Shown here: positions 23,681-32,750 of the stretch, piece after piece | Layout of the letters: every line of letters starts with the position of its first letter | How positions within the stretch are numbered: the first letter of the stretch is position 1 | Origin: UBA7477 sp045602925 | GTDB lineage: Bacteria; Bacillota; Clostridia; Oscillospirales; Ruminococcaceae | Direction: 5' to 3' | Length of the DNA: 64,000 bases | Assembly (NCBI GenBank): GCA_045602925.1 | Contig: JAZSCN010000041.1 | Coordinates: 1-64,000, forward strand | Notes under the pieces: model-generated | Database searches by the model: none | What the model was told of the DNA's origin: nothing | Seen by the model: only the letters and a program-made list of their open reading frames with translations | Made by a program: the position numbers and the translations under genes

Positions 23681-24898
23681 TTATTCTGCGATAACCTTAT
23701 GGAATGCTTTCTTGCCCTTCTTGATAATAACCTCACCGACAATTTCAATCTTTGCCTGAGGGTCTTCTACCTTCTGGTCATTGACAGAAACGCCACCTTG
23801 CTGGACAAGTCTTCTGCCTTCTGAATTAGAAGCAGCGAGCTTTGTTCTAACGAGAAGCTCTAAGATACCCATTGCACCGTCTGTAAGGTCAGCCATAGGG
23901 ATAGCAGTTGTAGGCATATCTGCATTATTTGAGCCACTACCAAAGAGTGCCTTTGCAGCTTCTCTAGCCTTATCAGCTTCTTCCTCACCGTGAACAAGCT
24001 TTGTAAGCTCGTAAGCTAAGAGCTCCTTAGCCTTATTATACTGAGCGCCCTCCATTGTCTTTTCCATTTCTTCAATTTCTTCAACAGGAACGAAGGTGAG
24101 CATCTTAAGGCACTTGATAACATCAGCATCGCCAACATTTCTCCAATACTGGAAGAAGTCGTAAGGAGAAGTCTTCTGAGCATCAAGCCAAACTGCGCCC
24201 TTCTCTGTCTTACCCATTTTCTTGCCTTCTGAGTTAAGCAGAAGAGTGATTGTCATAGCATGTGCGTCCTTGCCGAGCTTCTTTCTGATAAGCTCAGTAC
24301 CACCGAGCATATTTGCCCACTGGTCGTCTCCACCGAACTGCATATTACAGCCGTAATCGGTGTATAGCTTATAAAAGTCGTATGACTGCATAATCATATA
24401 GTTAAACTCTAAGAATGTAAGACCTCTTTCCATTCTCTGCTTATAACACTCAAACGAGAGCATTTTATTTACGCTAAAGCAAGCGCCTACCTCTCTGAGT
24501 ACATCGACGTAATTTAAGTCAAGGAGCCAGTCACCGTTGTTAACTACGATAGCCTTATCCTCAGAAAAGTCGATAAAGCGGCTCATCTGCTTCTTGAAGC
24601 ATTCCACATTATGATTGATGGTTTCCTTAGTCATCATCTTTCTCATATCGGTCTTACCTGATGGGTCACCAATCATAGCAGTACCACCACCGATAAGAAC
24701 GATAGGCTTATTACCAGCCATTTGGAGACGCTTCATAAGGCATAGTGCCATAAAGTGACCTACGTGAAGCGAATCAGCAGTAGGGTCAAAGCCAATATAG
24801 AAGGTAGCCTTTCCTTCATTAATAAGCTCCTTGATTTCATCTTCATTTGTGAGCTGAGCTAAAAGCCCACGTCTTTTGAGTTCTTCAAAAAGTGTCAT
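23681..24898 (-). CDS. tyrS: Tyrosyl-tRNA synthetase
   Basis: A class Ic synthetase that charges tRNA-Tyr. The 405 residues carry the HIGH-type motif as HVGH at 45-48 (FDPTADSLHVGHFMA), tyrosine-binding stretches (YMIMQSYDFYKLY, GGDDQWANMLGG), the KMSKS-type motif as KMGKT, and a C-terminal S4 domain ending VIIKKGKKAFHKVIAE. The ATG follows GGAGAATATCT. Expression should be induced by uncharged tRNA-Tyr through the T-box leader upstream. Confidence 0.98.
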   Translation of the reverse strand: MTLFEELKRRGLLAQLTNEDEIKELINEGKATFYIGFDPTADSLHVGHFMALCLMKRLQMAGNKPIVLIGGGTAMIGDPSGKTDMRKMMTKETINHNVECFKKQMSRFIDFSEDKAIVVNNGDWLLDLNYVDVLREVGACFSVNKMLSFECYKQRMERGLTFLEFNYMIMQSYDFYKLYTDYGCNMQFGGDDQWANMLGGTELIRKKLGKDAHAMTITLLLNSEGKKMGKTEKGAVWLDAQKTSPYDFFQYWRNVGDADVIKCLKMLTFVPVEEIEEMEKTMEGAQYNKAKELLAYELTKLVHGEEEADKAREAAKALFGSGSNNADMPTTAIPMADLTDGAMGILELLVRTKLAASNSEGRRLVQQGGVSVNDQKVEDPQAKIEIVGEVIIKKGKKAFHKVIAE

Positions 24899-24951
24899 AG
24901 ATATTCTCCTTAATAAAAATTATCAAATCTTTGCCGTCACAAAACAAAAAA

Positions 24952-25201
24952 TCCTCTGACGGTATTATCCATCAGAGGACGACTTATCATTACCGATAAA
25001 CCGTGGTACCACCTCAGTTTATTGCTTTAGGTCAAGCAACCTCAACGACGCTTTAACGGGCGTACCCGAAGACACCTACATACAAGTTTCTCAGCATCTT
25101 AGCTCCAAGATGTATTTCAAAGGCTCTTTGTACTCCCTTTCACCAAACGGAAGCTCTCTTTGACTAAAGAAATCCTTTTACTTCTTCTTTTCACAGCCAC
25201 T
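24952..25201 (-). promoter_or_regulatory. T-box riboswitch leader of tyrS (tyrosine-specific)
   Basis: Between the promoter and tyrS the minus strand contains the T-box core AGGUGGUACCACGG (25001-25014), which pairs with the NCCA end of uncharged tRNA and builds the antiterminator. A competing terminator follows: arms 24972-24979 and 24952-24959 (UCAGAGGA/UCCUCUGA) and then UUUUUUGUUUU. The stem I region (about 25090-25185) contains GAAAUACAUC, where UAC (25114-25112) is the likely specifier codon for tyrosine. This fits the downstream gene. Boundaries are approximate; the specifier call is by position and not by folding. Confidence 0.9.
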
Positions 25202-25207
25202 TTCGAT

Positions 25208-25236
25208 ATGATAACACAATATAAATGCTTTGTCAA
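25208..25236 (-). promoter_or_regulatory. Sigma-A promoter of the T-box/tyrS transcript
   Basis: On the minus strand, TTGACA (25231-25236), a 17-bp spacer and TATCAT (25208-25213) with an extended TGT. The -35 hexamer contains the TGA stop codon of sigG (25233-25235), so the two genes abut without spare sequence. Confidence 0.8.
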
Positions 25237-26009
25237 GAGTGGAGGTGGCTTTTTATTCTATCAAGTGCTCCTTTTTCAAGTCTTGAGACCTGTGCTTGTG
25301 AAATTCCGATTGACTTTGCGACCTCGACCTGTGTTTTTCCTGCAAAATACCTTAGATATAGAATATTTCTTTCCCTATCTCCTAACTCTTTAATTGCTTC
25401 TTTAAGTGAAATCTCCTGCAGCCAGCTTTCGTCATCGGAACTATCTCCTATCTGGTCGAGGACATATAGTGTATCACCGCTTTCTGAAAAAACAGGCTCA
25501 TATAGTGAGACCGGCTCGGTTATTGACTCTAGTGCTATGACAACATCGCTTTTCTTGGCGTCTATATCACTTGTTATTTCTGAAATTGTCGGCTCACGCT
25601 TCAAACTGATTGTAAGCTTTTCTTTTGACTGCATTGCTTTATAGGCTAAATCTCTAAGTGAACGGCTGACTCTTATTGGAGTATTGTCACGAAGGTATCT
25701 TCTTAGCTCACCACCAATCATCGGCACGGCGTAAGTGCTAAATCTAACATCCATATTTGTATCGAAGTTATCTATTGCCTTCATAAGGCCGATAACGCCA
25801 ACCTGAAAGAGGTCGTCGGGGCTTTCACCTCTGCCCAGATATTTTTGCAAGACGCTCAAAACGAGTCGCAGGTTACAAGTAATAAGCTCATTTCTGGCAT
25901 TTTTATCACCGTGTTGTGCCAGTTTAATAAGAGCGATTTTTTCCTCCTCTTTTAATGTCTTAAGCCTTGATGTATTAACACCGCTGATTTCAACCTTATT
26001 ATACTGCAT
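25233..26009 (-). CDS. sigG: RNA polymerase sporulation sigma factor SigG
   Basis: The late forespore sigma factor (258 aa). Region 2 has NLRLVLSVLQKYLGRGESPDDLFQVGVIGLMKAIDNFDTNMDVRFSTYAVPMIGGELRRYLRDN, region 3 PIRVSRSLRDLAYKAMQ, and region 4 GDRERNILYLRYFAGKTQVEVAKSIGISQAQVSRLEKGAL. The N-terminal NKVEISGVNTSRLK and VSLYEPVFSESGDTLYVLDQI are typical of SigG and not of SigF. Start: ATG 26009 follows AAGGAGTATATACCA; a longer frame to 26030 is less likely. A sigma-F-type promoter lies just upstream. It sits next to recN; no spoIIGA-sigE pair is present, unlike B. subtilis. Confidence 0.94.
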   Translation of the reverse strand: MQYNKVEISGVNTSRLKTLKEEEKIALIKLAQHGDKNARNELITCNLRLVLSVLQKYLGRGESPDDLFQVGVIGLMKAIDNFDTNMDVRFSTYAVPMIGGELRRYLRDNTPIRVSRSLRDLAYKAMQSKEKLTISLKREPTISEITSDIDAKKSDVVIALESITEPVSLYEPVFSESGDTLYVLDQIGDSSDDESWLQEISLKEAIKELGDRERNILYLRYFAGKTQVEVAKSIGISQAQVSRLEKGALDRIKSHLHS

Positions 26010-26042
26010 TGGTATATACTCCTTAGGCAAAATCTACAAGAT

Positions 26043-26072
26043 AATTATTGCCTTATATCAAGCTATATATAC
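26043..26072 (-). promoter_or_regulatory. Predicted sigma-F promoter of sigG
   Basis: On the minus strand, GTATA (26068-26072), a 15-bp spacer and GGCAATAATT (26043-26052). This matches the sigma-F consensus (GYATA, 15 bp, GGNRANANT) at every defined position and lies about 35 bp before the start codon. In B. subtilis sigG (spoIIIG) is read by sigma-F, so the match is biologically sensible. Confidence 0.75.
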
Positions 26073-26092
26073 CTTATTTTTACAAACAAAAA

Positions 26093-26115
26093 GTCCTGCG
26101 AACTTTTCGCAGGAC
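26093..26115 (-). terminator. Rho-independent terminator of the nusB-recN cluster
   Basis: A 10-bp stem (GTCCTGCGAA at 26093-26102 with its complement at 26106-26115) and 3-nt loop are followed on the minus strand by TTTTTGTTTG. It is immediately after recN and before the sigG promoter. Confidence 0.85.
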
Positions 26116-26123
26116 AAATAGCA

Positions 26124-27794
26124 TTATAGTTCTTTTGCTTTTTCGATAAGCTCTTTGGCATTTTTAAGTGTAGTTTCTGTAATACTTTCACCACCCAAAA
26201 TCCTAGCGATTTCGTCTACTCTGCCGTTATCATCAAGAGTCTTTACATCAGTAACAGTTCTGTCGCCCTTGACAGTCTTTTCTATAAGTAGGTGGTTATC
26301 TGCCATAACGGCTATCTGTGACAGATGAGTAACGCAAAGCACTTGACGCAACTTAGAAATCTGCTTTAGCTTAACTCCGATTTTCTGAGCAGCTATACCA
26401 CTGACGCCTGTATCAATTTCATCAAAAACAAGTGTTGGGATATCATCTCTATGTGCGATTACGTTTTTCAAGGCAAGCATAATTCTCGAAAGCTCACCAC
26501 CCGATGCAATTTTGGCAATCGGCTTTGGCTCCTCACCGATATTAGCTGAAATCAAGAACTCGATATTATCAAGTCCATTGACAGTAAGCTTACCCTTCTC
26601 CTGCGATACGGCTATAGAAACATTCGGCATGCTGAGGAAGGAAAGCTCACTAGCGACTTCCTCTGAAAAGCGCTCGCCTGCTTTTTTTCTCGCATCTGAT
26701 AGTGCATAGGCTTTAATAGAAACCTGCTTTAGAAGTGCTTGACGCTCTTCGCTTAGTGCTTCGATAGAGTTTTCTTCTCCCGTAAGAGATAGAAGCTCGT
26801 CGCCTGCATTATTGTACATTTCTATGAGCCCGTTAACGTCGGTATTATACTTCTTTTTAAGAGTTAAGATAGCGTCACGTCTATCGCTTAAAGCAGCGAA
26901 GTTCTTAGGATTAATTTCAAGTGATGACGATAGTCTAATAAGCTCACCTGCGATATCGTCAAGCTCTATCCTTACAGAATTAATGCGCTCGATTATTGAC
27001 TCTAAATCAGAAAAATCCTCAGCATACTCCGATAGCTTTTGAGAAGCTTCTGCAACAAGGCTACTTGCACCGCCGACATCATCATCGCCATAGAGCCTGG
27101 TATTTACCATTGCTAGTGCTTGAGTCAGTGACACAGAATTTTCTGCGAGCATAAACTTATTTTCAATCTCGTCATCCTCGTTTGGTAAAAGCTCTAGTGG
27201 CTTAATATCATTAACGATTTCCGAAAGCTTTGCGACACGTTGTTGCTTTGCATTTTCATCGAGCGAGAGCTGCTTAATTTTCCTGGAAACATCCTGAAGC
27301 TTTTTAAAGCTATTCTTATAATCATCTAAAAGCTCATCATTTTCTGCATAGGAGTCTAGTATATATAGATGTTTATCCGGAGAAAGCAAAATCTGATTAT
27401 CGTGTTGCCCGTGAATATTAACAAGCTGATTGCCTATTTCTTTAAGTAGTGAGACATTGGCAGGTCTTGAATTTATCCTACCGATACTTCCACCGTCTGA
27501 TGATATTTCCCTGGAAATAATTAGCTCATCGCCATCGCAGGAAATTCCGCTTTCTACTAAAAGGTCTATAGTAGATTTAGGAACATTATCAAAAACGGCA
27601 GTAATTACAGCTTTTTTCTCGCCACTACGGACAATGTCCTTAGTAATTCTTTGACCAAGAACGGCATTTATTCCATTGATGAGTATTGACTTTCCTGCAC
27701 CAGTTTCGCCGGTAAAGACATTCACGCCACTCGTAAAGTCTATAGAAGCTTTCTCGATTACAGCGAGATTTTCTATATACAGCTCCTTTAGCAT
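26124..27794 (-). CDS. recN: DNA repair protein RecN
   Basis: An SMC-like ATPase of double-strand break repair. The 556 residues have the N-terminal FTSGVNVFTGETGAGKSILINGINAVLG (Walker A, about 20-45), a central coiled coil (about 155-350), and the C-terminal half with IASGGELSRIMLALKNVI (signature) and TLVFDEIDTGVSGIAAQKIG (Walker B and D-loop), then QVLCVTHLSQIAVMADNHLLIEK. It closes the nusB...argR-recN cluster exactly as in B. subtilis. ATG follows AAAGGAGAACGGCAAT. Confidence 0.97.
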   Translation of the reverse strand: MLKELYIENLAVIEKASIDFTSGVNVFTGETGAGKSILINGINAVLGQRITKDIVRSGEKKAVITAVFDNVPKSTIDLLVESGISCDGDELIISREISSDGGSIGRINSRPANVSLLKEIGNQLVNIHGQHDNQILLSPDKHLYILDSYAENDELLDDYKNSFKKLQDVSRKIKQLSLDENAKQQRVAKLSEIVNDIKPLELLPNEDDEIENKFMLAENSVSLTQALAMVNTRLYGDDDVGGASSLVAEASQKLSEYAEDFSDLESIIERINSVRIELDDIAGELIRLSSSLEINPKNFAALSDRRDAILTLKKKYNTDVNGLIEMYNNAGDELLSLTGEENSIEALSEERQALLKQVSIKAYALSDARKKAGERFSEEVASELSFLSMPNVSIAVSQEKGKLTVNGLDNIEFLISANIGEEPKPIAKIASGGELSRIMLALKNVIAHRDDIPTLVFDEIDTGVSGIAAQKIGVKLKQISKLRQVLCVTHLSQIAVMADNHLLIEKTVKGDRTVTDVKTLDDNGRVDEIARILGGESITETTLKNAKELIEKAKEL

Positions 27795-27818
27795 ATTGCC
27801 GTTCTCCTTTCGTAAAAT

Positions 27819-28277
27819 TTACGCCCTTACATCATTTTTTAGCTCTTCAGCCAGGGCGACGGCTGATTGTTCATTCTTGACGAGCACAAAAATAGTATCG
27901 TCACCTGCGAGTGTTCCGACGATTTGTGGAAGCTTAGCAGCATCGAGCTTTGCACAGACTGCTTGCGCCATACCTGTTTGGCACTTAATCACAACTGTAT
28001 TCATAGCATAATCGATTGATTGAACGAGGCTTCCTAGCACTGAGTGAAGTTCTTCAAGTGGCGAACGCCTTACGTTCTTGCTTTCAAGCTGACTATACTT
28101 ATATGTACCGTCCTTTGCAAGAGTTTTGACGAGGTTCATCTCGTTTATATCTCTTGACACGGTAGCTTGAGTTACTTTAAAGCCCAGAGCGACCAACTCA
28201 TCCTTAAGTGCCTCTTGAGTAGCGATATTTTTATGTTTAATAAGGTCTGAAATGACCAACTGTCTTTTCTTTTTCAT
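27819..28277 (-). CDS. argR: Arginine repressor ArgR/AhrC
   Basis: A 152-residue arginine-responsive regulator. The N-terminal winged helix (about 1-70: RQLVISDLIKHKNIATQEALKDELVALGFKVTQATVSRDINEMNLVKT) is followed by a C-terminal oligomerisation and arginine-binding domain (about 80-152) with VIKCQTGMAQAVCAKLD and the GTLAGDDTIFVLV motif whose aspartates contact arginine. The position next to recN matches B. subtilis ahrC. No biosynthetic arginine genes are in the window. Confidence 0.95.
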   Translation of the reverse strand: MKKKRQLVISDLIKHKNIATQEALKDELVALGFKVTQATVSRDINEMNLVKTLAKDGTYKYSQLESKNVRRSPLEELHSVLGSLVQSIDYAMNTVVIKCQTGMAQAVCAKLDAAKLPQIVGTLAGDDTIFVLVKNEQSAVALAEELKNDVRA

Positions 28278-28295
28278 AAGCTACCTACCTTCAGT

Positions 28296-29168
28296 TTAAT
28301 CCTTGAGTGGCTTAATAAGCTTCTTATTTACTAGGTCATAGAAGCTTGAGCCGGTAATATCTATAAGACTTACTGAATTTTCCGAACGCACAATTTTCAC
28401 CTTGTCGCCCGGTGTTAAGTCTAGCTCTGCTACGCCATCGACTTCAAGTGTAACGTGGGGATTTGTTGCTGCGTTATAGCAAACACTGATTTCTGAATCC
28501 GCTGAGAAAATCATTGAACGAGCAAACAACGAATGAGGACAAATCTGCGTAAACTCGATACAATCAAGCTGAGGCTCGATAAGTGGGCCACCTGCTGACA
28601 AAGAATAAGCAGTGGCACCTGTTGGTGTAGAAAAAATAAGTCCGTCAGCTCTAAGTGCAGTAATTACGCTCTCGTTCTTTTCAACGACAAAGTCAGCAAT
28701 CTTACAGCCTGTTCCCTTAGAGAACACGACGTCGTTAAGCGCTGTAAACTCTTTTTGCTGACCGTTTTGAAGGCAAGCTATCGCTTTTAGCATCATTCTG
28801 TTAGATACAGTAAATCTGCCCTCGCAGAAATCTCTAAGCAATTCGATTTCATCATGCTCAAGAGTTGCCATAAAGCCTAGTCTACCACTATTTATACCAA
28901 GAATTGCCTTATTATGCTTTGCAAATCTTTTGGCGTGTCTTAAAATTGTACCGTCGCCACCTACAACGAGTATGTAATCGCACTTTTCTACCATTTCATG
29001 TGGCTTGCCATAGATGACCGACTCTACGTTAATTATATCTTTTATAGCCTCGTCGGAACACAACTGACAGCCCAGCGACAAAAGTATTTCGCACGCTTTA
29101 TGCGTATATTCAAGGCAGGTATTCTTATCTAAATTCGGAGAAATATAGATTATCAATTCGGTCACCAT
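28296..29168 (-). CDS. nadK: NAD kinase
   Basis: Phosphorylates NAD to NADP in the cytoplasm. About 290 residues with YILVVGGDGTILRHAKR (the GGDGT motif, about 68-84), GINSGRLGFMATLEHDE, and TPTGATAYSLSAGGPLI-type substrate-binding motif. It lies between tlyA and argR; in B. subtilis nadK is elsewhere, but this position is common in Clostridia. The start is uncertain: ATG 29168 overlaps AAAGGATGGTGA, and a TTG four codons later would be better spaced from GGTGA. Confidence 0.96.
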   Translation of the reverse strand: MVTELIIYISPNLDKNTCLEYTHKACEILLSLGCQLCSDEAIKDIINVESVIYGKPHEMVEKCDYILVVGGDGTILRHAKRFAKHNKAILGINSGRLGFMATLEHDEIELLRDFCEGRFTVSNRMMLKAIACLQNGQQKEFTALNDVVFSKGTGCKIADFVVEKNESVITALRADGLIFSTPTGATAYSLSAGGPLIEPQLDCIEFTQICPHSLFARSMIFSADSEISVCYNAATNPHVTLEVDGVAELDLTPGDKVKIVRSENSVSLIDITGSSFYDLVNKKLIKPLKD

Positions 29169-29177
29169 CCTTTAAGT

Positions 29178-29975
29178 TTATTTCAAAGCTTCAAAGGCTT
29201 CTTTGACAAGAAGCGTTACATCTGCACTATATGGAACTGCTTTTTCTTCCTTACTGATAAGGGTTAGATATTCGATATTACCGTCGCCACCTTTAATTCC
29301 CGACCACGTAATACCATGCACGTTACAATTATTAACGGCAAAAAACTCCAGCATTTCTCTTATCACGGTAACATGCACTTTTCTATCCTTAACTATACCA
29401 CCCTTACCGATATTCTGCTTACCGGCCTCGAACTGTGGCTTAATCAGAAGGACAAGCTTTGTACCATTACCGACAGCTGAAAGCATTGGCAAGAGTGCAA
29501 TTTTAAGAGAGATAAACGAGAGGTCTGCAGTCATTATATCGATATTATCGCTAAAGAAATCTTTTGTGAGCTCTTTTACATTAACGCCTTCCAGATTCAC
29601 AACTCTGCTATCATTTTTAAGCTTATCGGAGAGCTGGTCGTGTCCTACATCTACGGCAAAAACTTTATTTGCGCCGTTTTGGAGCATATAATCGGTAAAG
29701 CCACCGGTTGAGGCACCGATATCGGCACAGGTTTTACCTTTAAAATCAATGGAAAATAGCTCTGATGCCTTTTCCAGCTTTAATCCTGCTCTACTGACAT
29801 ATTTAAGCTGTCCTCCGAGCACCTCAAGTCTATCTTCATTAGAAACGTCGGCAGAAGGTTTAGTTACAACCTTACCATTCAAAGCTACGTTTCCGTTCTT
29901 TATAAGCTCCTTTGCTCTTTCGCGAGAAGTGGCAAGTCCATTACTCACAAGTGCGCTATCAAGACGCTCACTCAT
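29178..29975 (-). CDS. tlyA: TlyA-family rRNA 2'-O-methyltransferase/hemolysin homologue
   Basis: A 265-residue protein with an N-terminal S4 domain (about 1-60, ERLDSALVSNGLATSRERAKELIKNGNVALNGKVV) and an FtsJ-like methyltransferase domain (GKTCADIGASTGGFTDYMLQNGANKVFAVDVGHDQL, about 76-110), with LLIKPQFEAGKQNIGKGGIVKD near 185. TlyA members methylate cytidine 2'-OH in 16S/23S rRNA; the Bacillus orthologue is YqxC. Its ATG overlaps the dxs end by 8 bp. Confidence 0.9.
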   Translation of the reverse strand: MSERLDSALVSNGLATSRERAKELIKNGNVALNGKVVTKPSADVSNEDRLEVLGGQLKYVSRAGLKLEKASELFSIDFKGKTCADIGASTGGFTDYMLQNGANKVFAVDVGHDQLSDKLKNDSRVVNLEGVNVKELTKDFFSDNIDIMTADLSFISLKIALLPMLSAVGNGTKLVLLIKPQFEAGKQNIGKGGIVKDRKVHVTVIREMLEFFAVNNCNVHGITWSGIKGGDGNIEYLTLISKEEKAVPYSADVTLLVKEAFEALK

Positions 29976-31818
29976 TGATATTCTCCTTTACCTTCTCTAC
30001 GATTTTTTCGGTTGACAGACCACACTCATCCATGAGCGAATCTACGTCACTATGTGACAGAAATTTTTCAATACATGTAACGCTGTAACGTTTAGCTTCA
30101 CGAGAAAGCTTTTGAGAAACAGAGCCATTAACATAGCCTTCCTCAAAGAATAAAGTTATCTCATAATTAGAGATTATTTTCTTAACATCATTACTAATCG
30201 GATGAATCTTGACAAGCTTTAAAATGTCAACAGCTATTCCCTGCTTTTCTAGGAAAGCTTTAGCTTTATAGACATTTTCGTAGAGTCTACCATAAGTCAC
30301 GAGAAGGACTTTAGAATTATTACCGACTAGTGTATAATCTGTTGAAAGCTGACTTTTATCAAAGGTAGACTTATCATCGCCTCTTGGATATCTTACAGCA
30401 ATTACGCCTTTTTTTGCACTAACTGCTTTATCAACGCAAAGTGACAGCTCCTCATAGCAAGAAGGAGAATAGACAGTTGTATTAGGAATTGCGGTTAATA
30501 TCGGCACATCAAAAATGCCCTGATGAGTTTCGCCGTCGCCACCGACTACACCTGCTCTATCTATCCCCAAGACTACATGGGTATTCTCGATAGCAAGGTC
30601 GTGAATAATCTGGTCGACTGCTCTTTGCAAGAAGGTTGAATATACGGCAAAAACCGGGACCATACCCATAGAGGCTAGTCCACCACAAAATGTTACGGCG
30701 TGTTCCTCGGCAATTCCGACATCGAAGAAGCGTTCGGGAAATCTTCTTGCAAAATGCTGAAGGCCTGTACCATACTTCATTGCAGCAGTAACAGCACACA
30801 CACGCTTATTGTTCTGCGCATGCTGACATATACTGTTACCGAACTCTGCAGAAAAGCTATCTGCTGATGTAACGTCGGGGTTACCTGTTGCTATTTCGAA
30901 CGAGCCTACTCCGTGATACTCTCCAGGATTAGCTTCAGCAGGTGCGTAGCCCTTACCCTTCACTGTATTCACATACACAATGACAGGTCTATGCATGGAC
31001 TTTGCTTGTCTTAGTGCATATTCAAGCTCGGAGAGGTTATGACCATCGACAGGACCGACGAACTCAAAGCCCATTTCCTCAAAAAAATTACTATGGATGA
31101 GGGCTTCCTTAAAAACATTTTTAGAATATCTGATTGTAGTTGTAATTGGTTTACCAAGAATTGGGGTCTTACTAAGCACCGACTGTACGACGCCTTTAGT
31201 TTTAATATAGGAGTCACTTGTTCTCATAATTGAGAGGTATTTTGCAAAGCCTCCGACACTTTTAGAGATAGACATCTCGTTATTATTTATGACAACTATG
31301 GTATTCGTTTTACTTTTTCCTGCATTATTTATGCCCTCAAAGAAAAGTCCACCTGATGTTGCGCCGTCACCAACAATTGCAACAGCACTATGTCTATCGT
31401 CTCCGGAGAGCTTCATTGCTGTAGCCATACCGAGAGCAGCAGAAACTGCAGTAGAGCTATGGCCACCGACAAAGGCATCATGCATAGATTCTGAAGGCCT
31501 TGTAAATCCTGAGATGCCACCCTTTGTTCTTATTGTATCAAAACGGTTTAATCTACCTGTCAAAATCTTATGTGTATAAGACTGGTGGCTTACATCCCAC
31601 ACGAGCTTATCTTTAGGTGAATGGAAGACTCTATGAAGCGCTATAGTAAGCTCGACGGTACCGAGGTTTGATGCCAGATGTCCGCCATTTTTAGATACTG
31701 TTTTTATAAGAATTTCTCTTATTTGAGAACACAACTCATCACACTGGGCGATAGACAGCTTTCTTAAGTCAGACGGAAGTTTAAGCTTATTTATATTAAC
31801 GGAATTTATCTTATCCAT
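29968..31818 (-). CDS. dxs: 1-deoxy-D-xylulose-5-phosphate synthase
   Basis: The thiamine diphosphate enzyme joining pyruvate and glyceraldehyde 3-phosphate in the first step of the MEP isoprenoid pathway. The 616-residue protein has HVWDVSHQSYTHKILTGR-like N-terminus, the ThDP motif VAIVGDGATSGGLFFEGINNAG...NNNEMSIS (about 148-185), the pyrimidine domain FFDVGIAEEHAVTFCGGLASMGMVPVFAVYSTFLQRAVDQIIHD and DRAGVVGGDGETHQGIFD, and the C-terminal transketolase domain. It is followed by tlyA and preceded by ispA, a direct metabolic partner. Confidence 0.96.
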   Translation of the reverse strand: MDKINSVNINKLKLPSDLRKLSIAQCDELCSQIREILIKTVSKNGGHLASNLGTVELTIALHRVFHSPKDKLVWDVSHQSYTHKILTGRLNRFDTIRTKGGISGFTRPSESMHDAFVGGHSSTAVSAALGMATAMKLSGDDRHSAVAIVGDGATSGGLFFEGINNAGKSKTNTIVVINNNEMSISKSVGGFAKYLSIMRTSDSYIKTKGVVQSVLSKTPILGKPITTTIRYSKNVFKEALIHSNFFEEMGFEFVGPVDGHNLSELEYALRQAKSMHRPVIVYVNTVKGKGYAPAEANPGEYHGVGSFEIATGNPDVTSADSFSAEFGNSICQHAQNNKRVCAVTAAMKYGTGLQHFARRFPERFFDVGIAEEHAVTFCGGLASMGMVPVFAVYSTFLQRAVDQIIHDLAIENTHVVLGIDRAGVVGGDGETHQGIFDVPILTAIPNTTVYSPSCYEELSLCVDKAVSAKKGVIAVRYPRGDDKSTFDKSQLSTDYTLVGNNSKVLLVTYGRLYENVYKAKAFLEKQGIAVDILKLVKIHPISNDVKKIISNYEITLFFEEGYVNGSVSQKLSREAKRYSVTCIEKFLSHSDVDSLMDECGLSTEKIVEKVKENINE

Positions 31819-31848
31819 AATTTACTCCAAATCAATTACATTGCTTGT

Positions 31849-32745
31849 TTAATTTCTTCTATCAAGAAGACTTTTAGTTAGCTCCACAAGGAAGGTATTA
31901 TTGTTAAAATCGCTAAGGATATCGACAGCCTGATTTGTCAGCTCTTCGCAAATTTCAGAAGCTTTATCAAGGCCAAAAAGCGAAACATAGGTTGACTTAG
32001 ACTGCTCCTTATCGCTGCCGATTGGCTTGCCGAGTTCCTCGAAGCTACCGATTACGTCGAGAATATCGTCTTTAATCTGGAATGCAAGACCGAGCTTCTG
32101 GGCATATTCTCTGGCTTTTTTGATAGTTTCTTCATTAGCACCAGCGAGTATACAGCCCATTTCACAAGCAGCAGATATAAGGGCGCCGGTTTTCTTTGAC
32201 TGAAGCTCGTTTATAGTCTCGAGAGAAATCTCCTTACCCTCAGACATCATATCTATAACCTGTCCACCAATCATACCATCAACGCCGACAGCGTTACTAA
32301 GGCAATAAGCAAGCTTAACGCTTTTCTCGAAGGAAATAGTGCCGTCAAGTGCAGCTTTCGAAAGAATTTCAAAAGGCAAGGTATTAAGCTGGTCGCCTGC
32401 CAAGAGGGCGACAGCTTCGCCATACGCTTTATGACATGATGGCTTGCCTCTTCTGAAATCGTCATTATCCATACATGGCAAATCGTCGTGGATTAAAGAA
32501 AAGGTATGTACAAGCTCTATTGTACAGAAAACATCTAAAAGCTCTTTGCCTTCATTACCAGAACACATACTATAAAACTGTTGCATAAGGATAGGTCTGA
32601 TTCTCTTTCCACCTGCATTGAGCGAATAGATAGCAGCATCTGAAACCTCGCGAGTGAGTGCATTAGACACGTCGACAAGCTCTGGAAGTCTATTATTTAT
32701 CATTTCTGCGAGCATAGACAGCTTTGACTTAGCGCTTACATTCAT
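31849..32745 (-). CDS. ispA: Polyprenyl diphosphate synthase (farnesyl/geranyl type)
   Basis: A 298-residue class I isoprenyl diphosphate synthase with the first aspartate-rich motif SLIHDDLPCMDNDDFRRGKPSCHKAYGE (DDxxxxD form, about 84-111) and the second QIKDDILDVIG. The extra residues in the first motif are typical of FPP/GPP synthase IspA. It condenses IPP and DMAPP to short-chain prenyl diphosphates for quinone, cell-wall carrier or tRNA use. It lies between xseB and dxs. Confidence 0.94.
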   Translation of the reverse strand: MNVSAKSKLSMLAEMINNRLPELVDVSNALTREVSDAAIYSLNAGGKRIRPILMQQFYSMCSGNEGKELLDVFCTIELVHTFSLIHDDLPCMDNDDFRRGKPSCHKAYGEAVALLAGDQLNTLPFEILSKAALDGTISFEKSVKLAYCLSNAVGVDGMIGGQVIDMMSEGKEISLETINELQSKKTGALISAACEMGCILAGANEETIKKAREYAQKLGLAFQIKDDILDVIGSFEELGKPIGSDKEQSKSTYVSLFGLDKASEICEELTNQAVDILSDFNNNTFLVELTKSLLDRRN

Positions 32746-32750
32746 AATCT

